Below, piece by piece: positions 1-7,567 of a stretch of 64,000 nt of DNA. The translations under genes were made by a program, and so were the position numbers. The stretch spans positions 124,001-188,000 of the forward strand of contig JAYRWY010000006.1 of assembly GCA_041917755.1 (NCBI GenBank), read 5' to 3'. Positions within the stretch are counted from its first letter, which is position 1. Each line of letters begins with the position of its first letter. The notes beneath the pieces are model-generated. The model searched no databases, was not told the origin of the DNA, and saw only the letters and a list, made by a program, of their open reading frames with translations. The DNA comes from RGZA01 sp041917755 (GTDB lineage Bacteria > Pseudomonadota > Alphaproteobacteria > UBA9219 > RGZA01).

Positions 1-519
1 TCACTGTTTAATTCAAACTCATATGCGCTTAGCATAGCTCAGGAAAGCACAGTAGTTGATCCCTGCATTCAGCAACGAACTCATGTGTTGCCTTTTGGTT
101 TCATCCAATCACCTATTATTGCGTCTATATGCCTTTATAAAAGTGCTTTAGGACAATATTTAGACGGCCTAACCCGTAACGACTTCACCGTATCTGTGTA
201 TATGGATGATATTATTATTTCTTCAAACCATACCTCGGAAAATATGAATACGGTTTTTGATATTTTGAAACAAAAAGCAGATAGATCCCGCCTGTTGCTA
301 AATCCTGATAAAACATTCGCTCCCTCACCTACAATTGAAGCCTTCAATATTGAATTGCAGCACGAAAAAATGAAAATAACAAATGAGAAACTATCTGCCT
401 TTATAAATACAATTTGTACAACTTCGGATATTAAAAAAATTGATGGCATACTGGGTTATATTAAATCCGTAAACCAAGAACAGTACAATAACTGTAGCTC
501 CACTGCCAATATTGGCTAA
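1..519 (+). CDS. Reverse transcriptase, C-terminal part (5' end outside window)
   Basis: The reading frame is open from base 1 and ends at TAA 517-519, so this is the 3' part of a longer gene. It shows the RT palm motifs: LPFGFIQSP (the LPxGxxxSP motif, bases 88-114), then a YMDD catalytic box (about bases 199-210) followed by IIIS. After the palm come NPDKT and a GYIKSVN segment, seen in the thumb region of some bacterial unknown-group (UG) RTs. The YMDD aspartates are intact, so the visible part is not obviously dead. It is clearly more AT-rich than the genes to its right, which suggests transfer. I cannot say from this piece whether it is a DRT defence RT, a retron RT or a group II intron RT. 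The lack of a maturase domain after the palm argues against an intron RT. No partner gene lies downstream. Confidence 0.85.
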   Translation, partial: SLFNSNSYALSIAQESTVVDPCIQQRTHVLPFGFIQSPIIASICLYKSALGQYLDGLTRNDFTVSVYMDDIIISSNHTSENMNTVFDILKQKADRSRLLLNPDKTFAPSPTIEAFNIELQHEKMKITNEKLSAFINTICTTSDIKKIDGILGYIKSVNQEQYNNCSSTANIG

Positions 520-664
520 AACTTGCCTTTCTTTTAGCATCAATTACTAAGAAATGCGCTATATCATCATCCGTTTTTTTTCTTATTTAAAATAGATCGT
601 CTTTATCCTACCCAGATATGGAATCTCGATTGCCCCCACCCTAAACGGCGTGCATGCTTGATAA
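520..664. other. AT-rich intergenic gap after the RT gene
   Basis: This 145 bp stretch has no ORF of note. It changes from AT-rich sequence (to about 600) to sequence like the rest of the chromosome, so the edge of a transferred segment may lie here. I see no clear terminator, direct repeat or tRNA end. Confidence 0.4.
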
Positions 665-2158
665 ATGGCACAACCATCCCAACAAACCAACAAACATACT
701 GGCGATGCATATGACGCGATGCCGTATGCCAGCTATCCATATCCCGAAACCAACCCGTTGCGGTTGCAGGGTGTGGCGGCGTTGTATGGGTTGATGCCTG
801 CCTCGCCTGCCAAAGCACGCATACTTGAAATCGGCTGCGCGGAGGGGGTGAACATTATCGGCATCGCCGCGTTATTCCCGCATGCGGAATGCGTGGGCAT
901 TGATATGTCCGCCCGCCAGATTGAAACGGCACGGCGGCACGCCGCCACGCTCGGCCTTTCCAACGTCAAGCTGGAGGCGATTTCACTTTGCGATATTCCC
1001 GATAACTGGGGGCAGTTTGATTACATCATCGCGCATGGCGTGTTGTCATGGGTGGCACCGCCCATTCAAGAAAAGTTGATGGAGATGTGCAGCGCGCGGC
1101 TTTCGCCGCATGGTGTTGCCTATATCAGTTTTAATGCACTCCCGGGCTGGCATATGGTGCGTATGCTGCGTGATATGATGTTGTTTCATACCCAAGGCGC
1201 ACAAACCCCGCAGGCCAAAGCCAGCGATGCGCGAGATATATTACGTAAAATTGCGGCCATTACCGCGCCGCGCGGCACGCCCTACTCCGCCTTTTTACAA
1301 GCCGAGCAAGACGAAATAAAGAACAAGCCGGATGCGTATTTGCTGCATGACCATCTGGAAGAAAACAACCATGCGTTCTATCTGCATGAATTTGTTAAGC
1401 TGGCGAATGAACACGGCCTTGCCTATATCGCCGATACGGATTTGACGACACAGGGCAAGGTCAACCCGCCGCAAGAAATCCTGCCCATACTGGCCACCAC
1501 GCAAGACCGCGTGCGCCAAGAACAATATATGGATTTTATTCTCTCCCGCCGTTTCCGCAGTGCGTTGGTGTGCCGCAAGGATGCGCCGCTGCGCACGGAT
1601 ATTCCGCCGGCTATCCTGCGTTCCATGCATGCGCTATCCCATTTCATTGTAGATACTGCGCCGGACGGCAGCAAAACCTACCGCGTGCCGGGTAAGCTGG
1701 CGATGAATGCCAGCGATGTGGATGTTGCGCGGCTCATTGAACAGCTCGATAAAAAAGGCGGGCAATCCATGCCGCTTGCGCCGTTTATTGACGCATTGCC
1801 AACCGCGGGGCAGCAAGCGTTCATGGAAAAATTATTGCTGCTGGTGTTTGCGGGTGGCTTCACCCTGTTGCAGGAACCGATGCAGCATTGCACCACCCTA
1901 TCCGCGCGTCCTGTGGCCTTCCCGCTCGCGCGCTATCAGGCATCGATGCAGGAATGGGCGATGACGCAGCGGATGGAAGTCCGCCCGCTGAACATGATGG
2001 AACGCGTGGCCCTGTGTCATATGGATGGCTATCACGACCATGCGCAGATTATGGAAGCGGTAAAATCCCATGTGTTGGATACAGGTAGTGCCGATATAAC
2101 CGCGCAGCTCTCAGGTGTTATGCAAAAACTTGTAAACGATGGCCTAATAGCAGCTTAA
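665..2158 (+). CDS. SAM-dependent methyltransferase with methyltransferase regulatory domain (PKMT-like)
   Basis: This 497-residue protein has a class I methyltransferase fold at the N-terminus. Motif I is ILEIGCAEG at residues 53-61, with an acidic motif II around GID at 78-80. The middle and C-terminal parts match the layout of the methyltransferase regulatory domain family (MethyTransf_Reg), which includes the rickettsial outer-membrane-protein lysine methyltransferases PKMT1 and PKMT2. The YDxMPYxSYPYPETNPLRL stretch near the start is typical of that family. It would transfer methyl groups from SAM, probably to protein lysines; the substrate is not known. An in-frame TAA sits directly before the ATG, and there is no clear Shine-Dalgarno sequence. 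It converges with the next gene 12 bp away. Confidence 0.8.
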   Translation: MAQPSQQTNKHTGDAYDAMPYASYPYPETNPLRLQGVAALYGLMPASPAKARILEIGCAEGVNIIGIAALFPHAECVGIDMSARQIETARRHAATLGLSNVKLEAISLCDIPDNWGQFDYIIAHGVLSWVAPPIQEKLMEMCSARLSPHGVAYISFNALPGWHMVRMLRDMMLFHTQGAQTPQAKASDARDILRKIAAITAPRGTPYSAFLQAEQDEIKNKPDAYLLHDHLEENNHAFYLHEFVKLANEHGLAYIADTDLTTQGKVNPPQEILPILATTQDRVRQEQYMDFILSRRFRSALVCRKDAPLRTDIPPAILRSMHALSHFIVDTAPDGSKTYRVPGKLAMNASDVDVARLIEQLDKKGGQSMPLAPFIDALPTAGQQAFMEKLLLLVFAGGFTLLQEPMQHCTTLSARPVAFPLARYQASMQEWAMTQRMEVRPLNMMERVALCHMDGYHDHAQIMEAVKSHVLDTGSADITAQLSGVMQKLVNDGLIAA

Positions 2159-2170
2159 CGACAGCAGGCG

Positions 2171-2971
2171 TTACTGATACCCCGCCTTAAATGTGCGATC
2201 ACGCGGTGCGCGCAACACCTGGCCACGTGTTGCCTGGCGGTTATTGATATCCGCTTCAATGTCATTGAACACTGTATCAATCACGATATTGGATACCAGC
2301 CCCTTTACGCCCAAACGCTGAATGAACGCATCACGTGCAAATCCTTCGTTGTGGTTCATCAGGTATGGAACGATGGTATTGACCATCATGCGGATACCAT
2401 ATTGATAGTTGGTTTCGCCGAATTCAAATGTTTCGCTTGGCCTTGGGTTATGAATGGCGCGCATTTGCACACGGGTCAGCTTGTCCATATGAATGAGCAT
2501 GTCACGAACATAGGCAAGGTGACTTTCAACTTCTTTTTGCTTCGCCAGTGCTTTTAGATCGCTCAATCCAACCTTATTACCCTTTTCATCAAGCACATAA
2601 TACATGCGGGTATTATCGACGAATGGGTGTTCGGATATCTGTCTCAAATGAATGCTGACAACCGTGGAAACAGCGCTAGCTGCAGAAGATTTTGCATGCG
2701 CAAGTCCGTATACGCCACGTTCTATCCATGCTTTTGTATCAATCGCAAGATCTGGTGAACCCATCTCGCGTAGCTTGGCGTTGCCTTCTTCATTATGTGC
2801 TATGAGTGCTTCAACAGACGGAAACGGGATTTTTTGCAAATCATCGTACACGTCCTGCATCATGCGCAGCACGCTTGGCTGTGCCAAGCCTCTGGCCAGC
2901 TTATCGCCCGCCTTAACGGTTAAACGCTTAGCCAATGCAAATGCAGACGCAGTCAAATGTTTGATGGGCAT
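2171..2971 (-). CDS. Hypothetical protein
   Basis: I do not recognise this 266-residue protein. The start chosen (MPIKHL, ATG at 2969-2971) has AAAGGAAC about 6 bases upstream; a longer frame reaches 3037 but has no such site. There is no signal peptide or membrane segment. The N-terminus is helical and basic (KRLTVKAGDKLARGL), and the rest is mixed and rather hydrophilic. It stands alone, between a convergent methyltransferase gene and the Y-family polymerase gene 104 bp upstream on the same strand. Confidence 0.7.
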   Translation of the reverse strand: MPIKHLTASAFALAKRLTVKAGDKLARGLAQPSVLRMMQDVYDDLQKIPFPSVEALIAHNEEGNAKLREMGSPDLAIDTKAWIERGVYGLAHAKSSAASAVSTVVSIHLRQISEHPFVDNTRMYYVLDEKGNKVGLSDLKALAKQKEVESHLAYVRDMLIHMDKLTRVQMRAIHNPRPSETFEFGETNYQYGIRMMVNTIVPYLMNHNEGFARDAFIQRLGVKGLVSNIVIDTVFNDIEADINNRQATRGQVLRAPRDRTFKAGYQ

Positions 2972-3075
2972 GTGTGTTCCTTTAAAAATCTGGCGCCCAC
3001 AGTATATAAAAAAACACCCTACATTTTCGGGCAACATTACTTTCGATACTTACAAATCTGAATTAACCATATTCG

Positions 3076-4389
3076 TTAAAACTCCCAGATATCAGGCACG
3101 CGTTGAAACGCGGCATGGCCGGTGAATTGTTTGGCTTCACTGCCGCGCATGCCAAAACCAATGGTATTACGGCCATATTTGGCATTGATGCTATCTACTA
3201 CATGATTAATCGATGATGCGGGTGTTTGTGTGCGGCCAATCACGCGGGGGGGCGGCGCGAATAAATCCGGCTGATGCTGGGTAATGGGAACAAGACCGTG
3301 CAGCACCACGCCCACTTTAATGGGCTTCAGGCGTTTAAAGCGCGGATGCTCCACCTCCAGCCACAGCTCGTTCAATCGTGCCAATAAATAATCGGTATCC
3401 TGCGTTTCGGGAAAGCTCGTCTCGCTTCCCCACCCCGCCCAATTACCCCAGTTATTTCTTTCCTCATCCTTATTCTCGCTTACAAACGCAAGCTGCAAAG
3501 ATAGATGACTGCAATAATACTCATTACGTCGAAGCCGTTCGGCGGCTTTGGCCAGCAGGTGATGCGAGAAATCTGCTGCCCCTGCAATGGTGCGAAGGCG
3601 CGGCTCCAACACATGCTGGTGGCTCATGCTCTTGGTATGCGAGGAACCAGAGGCATATTGCAAATCCGCGCCATGCAGCATTTCATAGAATAATGCGCCC
3701 TGTATCCCGCCCCAAATGGCCCGCAGTTGCGCACGCGGCGCGGCCATTAAATCCTTCACGCTCCAAATACCCGCGCGGTTCAAACGCGCTTCCATCCGCC
3801 GCCCAATGCCGCATATTTCCATCAATTTCAGGCCATGCAGCTTATGCGGCAAATCCTTCTTGGTGATGACCACAAGCCCATCGGGCTTTTGCATATCGGT
3901 GGCAAGCTTTGCTAAAAACATATTCGGCGCAAGCCCCACTGAACAGGTGAGACACTCACCCACTTGCTGATAAATCGTGCGTTTGATTTTGTGGGCAAGG
4001 GCGCGGCCTGTGTCTACATCGCGCTCGTGGCGTTCCAACCGGCATGCCATTTCATCAACTGATAATACTTTGGTCACCGGAATACAGGATTCAACCGCCG
4101 CAATAATCCGGTGATGATATTCGATATAAATTTTATGCCGCGCTTTCACCAACACCAAATCAGGGCAACGTTGTTTGGCTTCGCGTATGCCCGTGCCGGT
4201 TTTAATGCCGAATTTTTTGGCTTCCTTACTCGCCGCAATCGCGCAGGTGCTGTCATTCAGCATCGGCACAATGGCAATTGGTTTGCCACGCAGATGCGGC
4301 TGTTCCTGCTGTTCACACGAGGCAAAAAAGGAATTGAGATCCAGCAACAGCCATGCGATTTGCGAGGAAGGAGGCGATTCTTTGTTCAT
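3076..4389 (-). CDS. Y-family DNA polymerase (DinB/UmuC-like)
   Basis: This 437-residue translesion polymerase shows the family's N-terminal catalytic signature LLDLNSFFASCEQ at about residues 14-26 and the second catalytic box SVDEM near residue 108. A helix-hairpin-helix segment (ICGIGRRMEARL) lies near residue 195. The C-terminal end (VVDSINAKYGRNTIGFG) resembles the tail of UmuC-type proteins. It should copy past damaged template bases. It is divergent from hemP across 153 bp. A site differing by one base from the alphaproteobacterial SOS box (GAAC-N7-GAAA, 4488-4502) lies there, so damage control is possible but unproven. I cannot assign it firmly to Pol IV or Pol V. Confidence 0.88.
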   Translation of the reverse strand: MNKESPPSSQIAWLLLDLNSFFASCEQQEQPHLRGKPIAIVPMLNDSTCAIAASKEAKKFGIKTGTGIREAKQRCPDLVLVKARHKIYIEYHHRIIAAVESCIPVTKVLSVDEMACRLERHERDVDTGRALAHKIKRTIYQQVGECLTCSVGLAPNMFLAKLATDMQKPDGLVVITKKDLPHKLHGLKLMEICGIGRRMEARLNRAGIWSVKDLMAAPRAQLRAIWGGIQGALFYEMLHGADLQYASGSSHTKSMSHQHVLEPRLRTIAGAADFSHHLLAKAAERLRRNEYYCSHLSLQLAFVSENKDEERNNWGNWAGWGSETSFPETQDTDYLLARLNELWLEVEHPRFKRLKPIKVGVVLHGLVPITQHQPDLFAPPPRVIGRTQTPASSINHVVDSINAKYGRNTIGFGMRGSEAKQFTGHAAFQRVPDIWEF

Positions 4390-4447
4390 GATACGTTCTA
4401 ATATACCATATCCCTCTTTCTTTTAAAGTTCTTTATTATCAATGATA

Positions 4448-4476
4448 TTGACATTACCTAATTTAATAGTAATAAT
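4448..4476 (+). promoter_or_regulatory. Promoter of hemP
   Basis: A perfect -35 hexamer TTGACA (4448-4453) is followed after 17 bases by AATAAT (4471-4476), five of six matches to the -10 consensus. Transcription would start near 4483, about 60 bases before the hemP ATG. The -10 lies inside a Fur-like box. Confidence 0.65.
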
Positions 4477-4483
4477 CATTCGC
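4465..4483 (+). promoter_or_regulatory. Fur-box-like operator over the hemP -10
   Basis: This 19-mer matches the classical Fur consensus GATAATGATAATCATTATC at 14 of 19 positions, with nine matches in a row in the centre (ATAATCATT). It overlaps the -10 hexamer, the right place for iron-dependent repression. In some alphaproteobacteria the regulator could be RirA, Irr or Mur instead. Confidence 0.6.
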
Positions 4484-4487
4484 AATT

Positions 4488-4502
4488 GAACAATCATTGA
4501 AA
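4488..4502. promoter_or_regulatory. Near-match to SOS (LexA) box
   Basis: GAAC-AATCATT-GAAA differs by one base from the alphaproteobacterial LexA site GAAC-N7-GAAC. It lies about 100 bp upstream of the Y-family polymerase start, which is far for direct repression. A single imperfect match can occur by chance. Confidence 0.25.
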
Positions 4503-4542
4503 CCAAGTGCAGAATACTGAAAACCCAAAGGCCGATGCAGCC

Positions 4543-4680
4543 ATGCAAACTACCCCGACCCATCACCGCATAACCAGCAAAGCGTTGTTTAACAAACTGC
4601 GTGAACTGGTAATCGAGCATGAAGGGCATGAGTATAAATTGCGCATCACGGCCAATAACAAACTTATCCTGACCAAATAG
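4543..4680 (+). CDS. hemP: Hemin uptake protein HemP
   Basis: This small gene (45 residues) has the HemP family pattern: an ITSKALF start, a RELVIEHEGHEYKLRIT middle and a NKLILTK end. HemP is a short conserved protein linked to haem and iron uptake; in some species it activates haem receptor genes. ATG 4543 has AAAGG about 10 bases upstream; an in-frame GTG at 4507 would add 12 residues. The promoter and Fur-like box upstream fit iron repression. Oddly, no haem receptor or ABC transporter follows. The next genes encode cysteine-motif proteins of unknown function, and no terminator is visible in the 104 bp gap. Confidence 0.85.
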   Translation: MQTTPTHHRITSKALFNKLRELVIEHEGHEYKLRITANNKLILTK

Positions 4681-4784
4681 GTCGGATTATCGCCATCCAG
4701 CCCGCCTTTGCATAAGGCCAGCCAGACAGCAAGCAACCCCAACATTATCACTCGGCAATGTTTTGCTGATGATGGAGCTTTGTC

Positions 4785-6935
4785 ATGGCCGTCCCGGCTT
4801 TATCACGTTCTGCATTATCACTACCACAGGAAGAAGACCTCCTCCCTCCCCGCTTTACGGCGGATGGTCGTCCGGAAAATGTGGCGCTGGAGGCACGGCG
4901 TAAACTTGCAACCATCATCGATGAATTAAGCGATGAGGACATAGACGCGATTGCATTAAATGCCGAAGCCCATCGGCAATCCGGCCAACGCATTTATCTG
5001 GAAGTATCCTATGGTGAAGTAGCCGGAACCACCGATGCCGTATTGCAGTTTAAAAAATCGCAAGCGCATATCACCGCCGCCTATACGTTCTATAAAGATG
5101 AGGAAGAAGGCCAAAATAAGCGGTTATTACGCGAATTGGGGCGCATGGAATACCTCGAAAAGGTGGTAATGCGCCAATTGGAAACAACGGATCGTGCTAA
5201 TTCCATTGGCGTTGTGCAAGGCATGCTGCGTGCAAGCAGCGCCTTCGTGAAAGGCCTGCAAAGCGTATTCAAACAAGTCGAAGCACTTTCAAAAAATATT
5301 GAAGCCGGATTACAAAATAAAACGGCGATGCCAACGGCCGACCAAAAAACGGCAGCTATTCAGGCTATTCAAACTGCACTAGCAAAACTACAACCCAGCG
5401 CACCGAACCATCTTGCCATCAAGAATATGGTACAGCAGCAAGTTGATGTACTATTGAAGAATATCGCCATGCCTGTTGCGGCCATGCGCGCTGATGTGAA
5501 AGCATCGGCAACACCGCTTGCTACAGTCACGGCAAGAAATGCAGCAAGCACTTCTGCGGTTGTAACGCCAAAAACAGCTGCGCCATTATCAGTACAGCCT
5601 ACCATTCCGCAACCTGCGCAGACGCTTGTGCGCCCTGGGGCACAAGCAGCACAGCAAGCTGCGGTAAAAGCAGCGATACAACCGATATTACGGGCAACCA
5701 CCCCCATCACTGCACAACCCCGTTCATTAGAAGCCGTGCGGACTGCGCCCTCTATCCCATCTGCGCGTTTTTCAGTACTCGCCACGCCCGTTCTAGCCGA
5801 ACGCATTCACACGCAAATCTCCACTCAACCAATTGCAACACGCGTTGTGGCGGCGGCTGTTTCAAAACCAACCTCACCCACTATTCCACAAAGCATTGTT
5901 CAACAGGTTCAAACCCGCGCACCTATTACTATTGCTCCTGTGATTAATACACAGCCTGCATTGCATGTTGTTGCACACAACCCGCAACTTCAACGCACCG
6001 CACCAACAGCACGTAGCACTTTTACGGTTATTGAAAGCAAGGCCGGACAACAGGTATTAAGCACTTTAGCCCGCACCGTAGCAGCGGATACATCCACTTC
6101 CACCCCGACACACATTGCAGCAAATATCCATGTTACAAAAGCTGATGCAGCATTACCTGCTTCAGTTGGCAATGCCGCGCCCTTGCATGCAACGCAAATA
6201 GCAACTCCGCCACAAGTAACTCTGCCACAAACAATTTTGCCACAAGCATCCTTGCCACTGGCGGTACAGCAAACCGTCATTCAACCAGCAATATCTACGC
6301 CAGCAGTAACAACCAGCCCTATCGCACAACCTTCTACCGTACAGCCGATTGTTATACAGCCCGCCACAGTACAGCCAACCATGGCACAGCCCGCCGCTAT
6401 ACAACCAACTGCCGCCGTATCTGTTGCTCAACCAGCTACACAACAAGCCCAAACGTCAACTGCCGCATCGCAGACACAGCCGCGCATGAATGATGTATCG
6501 TCCACCGCGACTGCCCCGCAAAGACCAATAGGCAAACAGGAAACACTGCGCAGTGATGAGCCAACAAAGATAGACGGCATAAAAAGTCTGCTGGGCAAAA
6601 CCGAACCCGAAAAAGACGATAAAAAAAGCGCCTTCAAAGCCAATGCCAAATCCGCATGCGAAGCATGCACCACCAGGGACTGCGCCAATTGCGGCGTGAA
6701 AACATCCACCTTATTTGGTCTTAAAACCAACACCATTCCCATCTTACGCCATGTGCCAGAAGCCATGATTGATAAGGCAAAGAAAATGTTCGGTATCAAT
6801 GCCGGAAAATGCGCAGGCTGTGCTGGCGGCAATTGCGCCAGCTGCGGCGCTGCGCGCGTAACGGCCGACACCGCCAAGGTCAGTAGCCGTTTTGCCAATT
6901 TGAATAAAACCGCCCCACAACCCACCCCGAAATAG
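4785..6935 (+). CDS. Large Ala/Pro/Gln-rich protein with two C-terminal CxxCxxxxCxxCG motifs
   Basis: I do not recognise this 716-residue protein. Residues 1-210 are charged and helical, with coiled-coil-like stretches. Residues about 210-590 are low-complexity Ala/Pro/Gln/Thr/Val sequence with many QP dipeptides in near-repeats (densest around 507-555). The C-terminus has two cysteine groups with identical spacing, C625-C628-C633-C636-G and C676-C679-C684-C687-G, about 50 residues apart. Such spacing suits Zn or Fe-S binding. There is no signal peptide and no membrane segment. GGAG precedes the ATG. It sits downstream of hemP and directly before two more cysteine-motif genes, so an iron-linked role is inferred, not shown. 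Confidence 0.75.
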   Translation: MAVPALSRSALSLPQEEDLLPPRFTADGRPENVALEARRKLATIIDELSDEDIDAIALNAEAHRQSGQRIYLEVSYGEVAGTTDAVLQFKKSQAHITAAYTFYKDEEEGQNKRLLRELGRMEYLEKVVMRQLETTDRANSIGVVQGMLRASSAFVKGLQSVFKQVEALSKNIEAGLQNKTAMPTADQKTAAIQAIQTALAKLQPSAPNHLAIKNMVQQQVDVLLKNIAMPVAAMRADVKASATPLATVTARNAASTSAVVTPKTAAPLSVQPTIPQPAQTLVRPGAQAAQQAAVKAAIQPILRATTPITAQPRSLEAVRTAPSIPSARFSVLATPVLAERIHTQISTQPIATRVVAAAVSKPTSPTIPQSIVQQVQTRAPITIAPVINTQPALHVVAHNPQLQRTAPTARSTFTVIESKAGQQVLSTLARTVAADTSTSTPTHIAANIHVTKADAALPASVGNAAPLHATQIATPPQVTLPQTILPQASLPLAVQQTVIQPAISTPAVTTSPIAQPSTVQPIVIQPATVQPTMAQPAAIQPTAAVSVAQPATQQAQTSTAASQTQPRMNDVSSTATAPQRPIGKQETLRSDEPTKIDGIKSLLGKTEPEKDDKKSAFKANAKSACEACTTRDCANCGVKTSTLFGLKTNTIPILRHVPEAMIDKAKKMFGINAGKCAGCAGGNCASCGAARVTADTAKVSSRFANLNKTAPQPTPK

Positions 6936-6944
6936 GAGTTTGAT

Positions 6945-7109
6945 ATGTGCCAAAGTAAAAACACCGATGCGTGTACAGGTGACTGCAATAACTGCGCAGG
7001 CCCCGCCCTTCATGCGCCAGACGCACATAAGCGATTTGAAAACCTCACCCGCACCATTTCCAATCCAGAGCAGGAAATGACACGCGAACCCATTTGCTCA
7101 CCCCACTAA
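6945..7109 (+). CDS. Small cysteine-containing peptide, 54 aa
   Basis: This short gene is preceded by AGGAG six bases before the ATG and starts 9 bp after the large cysteine-motif gene. The product begins MCQSKNTDACTGDCNNCAG, with cysteines at 2, 10, 14 and 17 and another at 51 near the end. The DCNNCAG segment resembles DCANCG and NCASCG in the upstream protein, so the three genes seem to share one motif type. It has no signal peptide and the remainder is hydrophilic. Function is unknown; metal binding or modification of the peptide are possible readings. Confidence 0.7.
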   Translation: MCQSKNTDACTGDCNNCAGPALHAPDAHKRFENLTRTISNPEQEMTREPICSPH

Positions 7110-7128
7110 TTTAAAAGGATTATTTTTT

Positions 7129-7443
7129 ATGTTCGGATTTGGAAAAAAAGCTGATGTTGCTACCGGCTGCGGAACCTGCAGCGTTAAAAGCGAGGGCAAT
7201 TGCACATCGCACTTAACCGGCGCCATTTCAATCATCGCGCAGGGCTTCATTGATGCCAAAGTTGCCTTTAACCCTGCCAACAGTGAACACATGCAAATCG
7301 TCTCTGGCATTCTGGCTGAAGATATCCGTGATGATAAAGGCCGCCATGTCGTCTATGACGTGCCAAGCGAACCCAAATTACGCGACTGGTTTATTGGCAA
7401 TATCCAGCAACGCGTAAAGGCAGCGGGCATCCAAAACGGCTGA
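7129..7443 (+). CDS. Hypothetical protein with N-terminal Cys motif, 104 aa
   Basis: The third gene of the cysteine group starts 19 bp after the 54-residue peptide, with AAGGA upstream of ATG. It has C14-GT-C17 and C25 in an otherwise Gly/Lys-rich N-terminus. A compact predicted globular part follows (residues 28-104, with AISIIAQGFIDAKVAFNP and a VVYDVP segment). No known family comes to mind. Its close spacing with the two upstream genes points to co-transcription. Cysteine spacing here (C-x2-C-x7-C) differs from the C-x2-C-x4-C-x2-C of the large protein. Confidence 0.75.
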   Translation: MFGFGKKADVATGCGTCSVKSEGNCTSHLTGAISIIAQGFIDAKVAFNPANSEHMQIVSGILAEDIRDDKGRHVVYDVPSEPKLRDWFIGNIQQRVKAAGIQNG

Positions 7444-7567
7444 ATACCAGATGCAGAAGTGTGTTCATGCTCCGTTCCATAACATGAACTGCCCTGCGCG
7501 CAAAAAATCCTAGAGCTTGAAGGTGCGCTATGCCAATCTCGCCGCAGATATCGCGGATGGGTAATAA

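Noticed and set aside
1..519. Calling the RT a retron or a specific DRT type
   Set aside because: Only the palm and C-terminus are visible; no ncRNA, partner gene or N-terminal domain is in the window.
5990..6988. Reverse-strand ORFs inside the 716-aa gene
   Set aside because: They are shadow frames created by the skewed Ala/Gln/Pro codon use of the real gene; no ribosome site or family pattern supports them.
4785..7443. Bufferin-type (MNIO-modified) RiPP cluster
   Set aside because: Cys-rich small proteins are suggestive, but no DUF692 (MNIO) or partner gene lies nearby, and the peptides lack signal sequences.
7463..7489. Inverted repeat GTTCATG/CATGAAC after the 104-aa gene
   Set aside because: Seven-base arms with a 13-base spacer and no T-run; too weak to call a terminator or operator.
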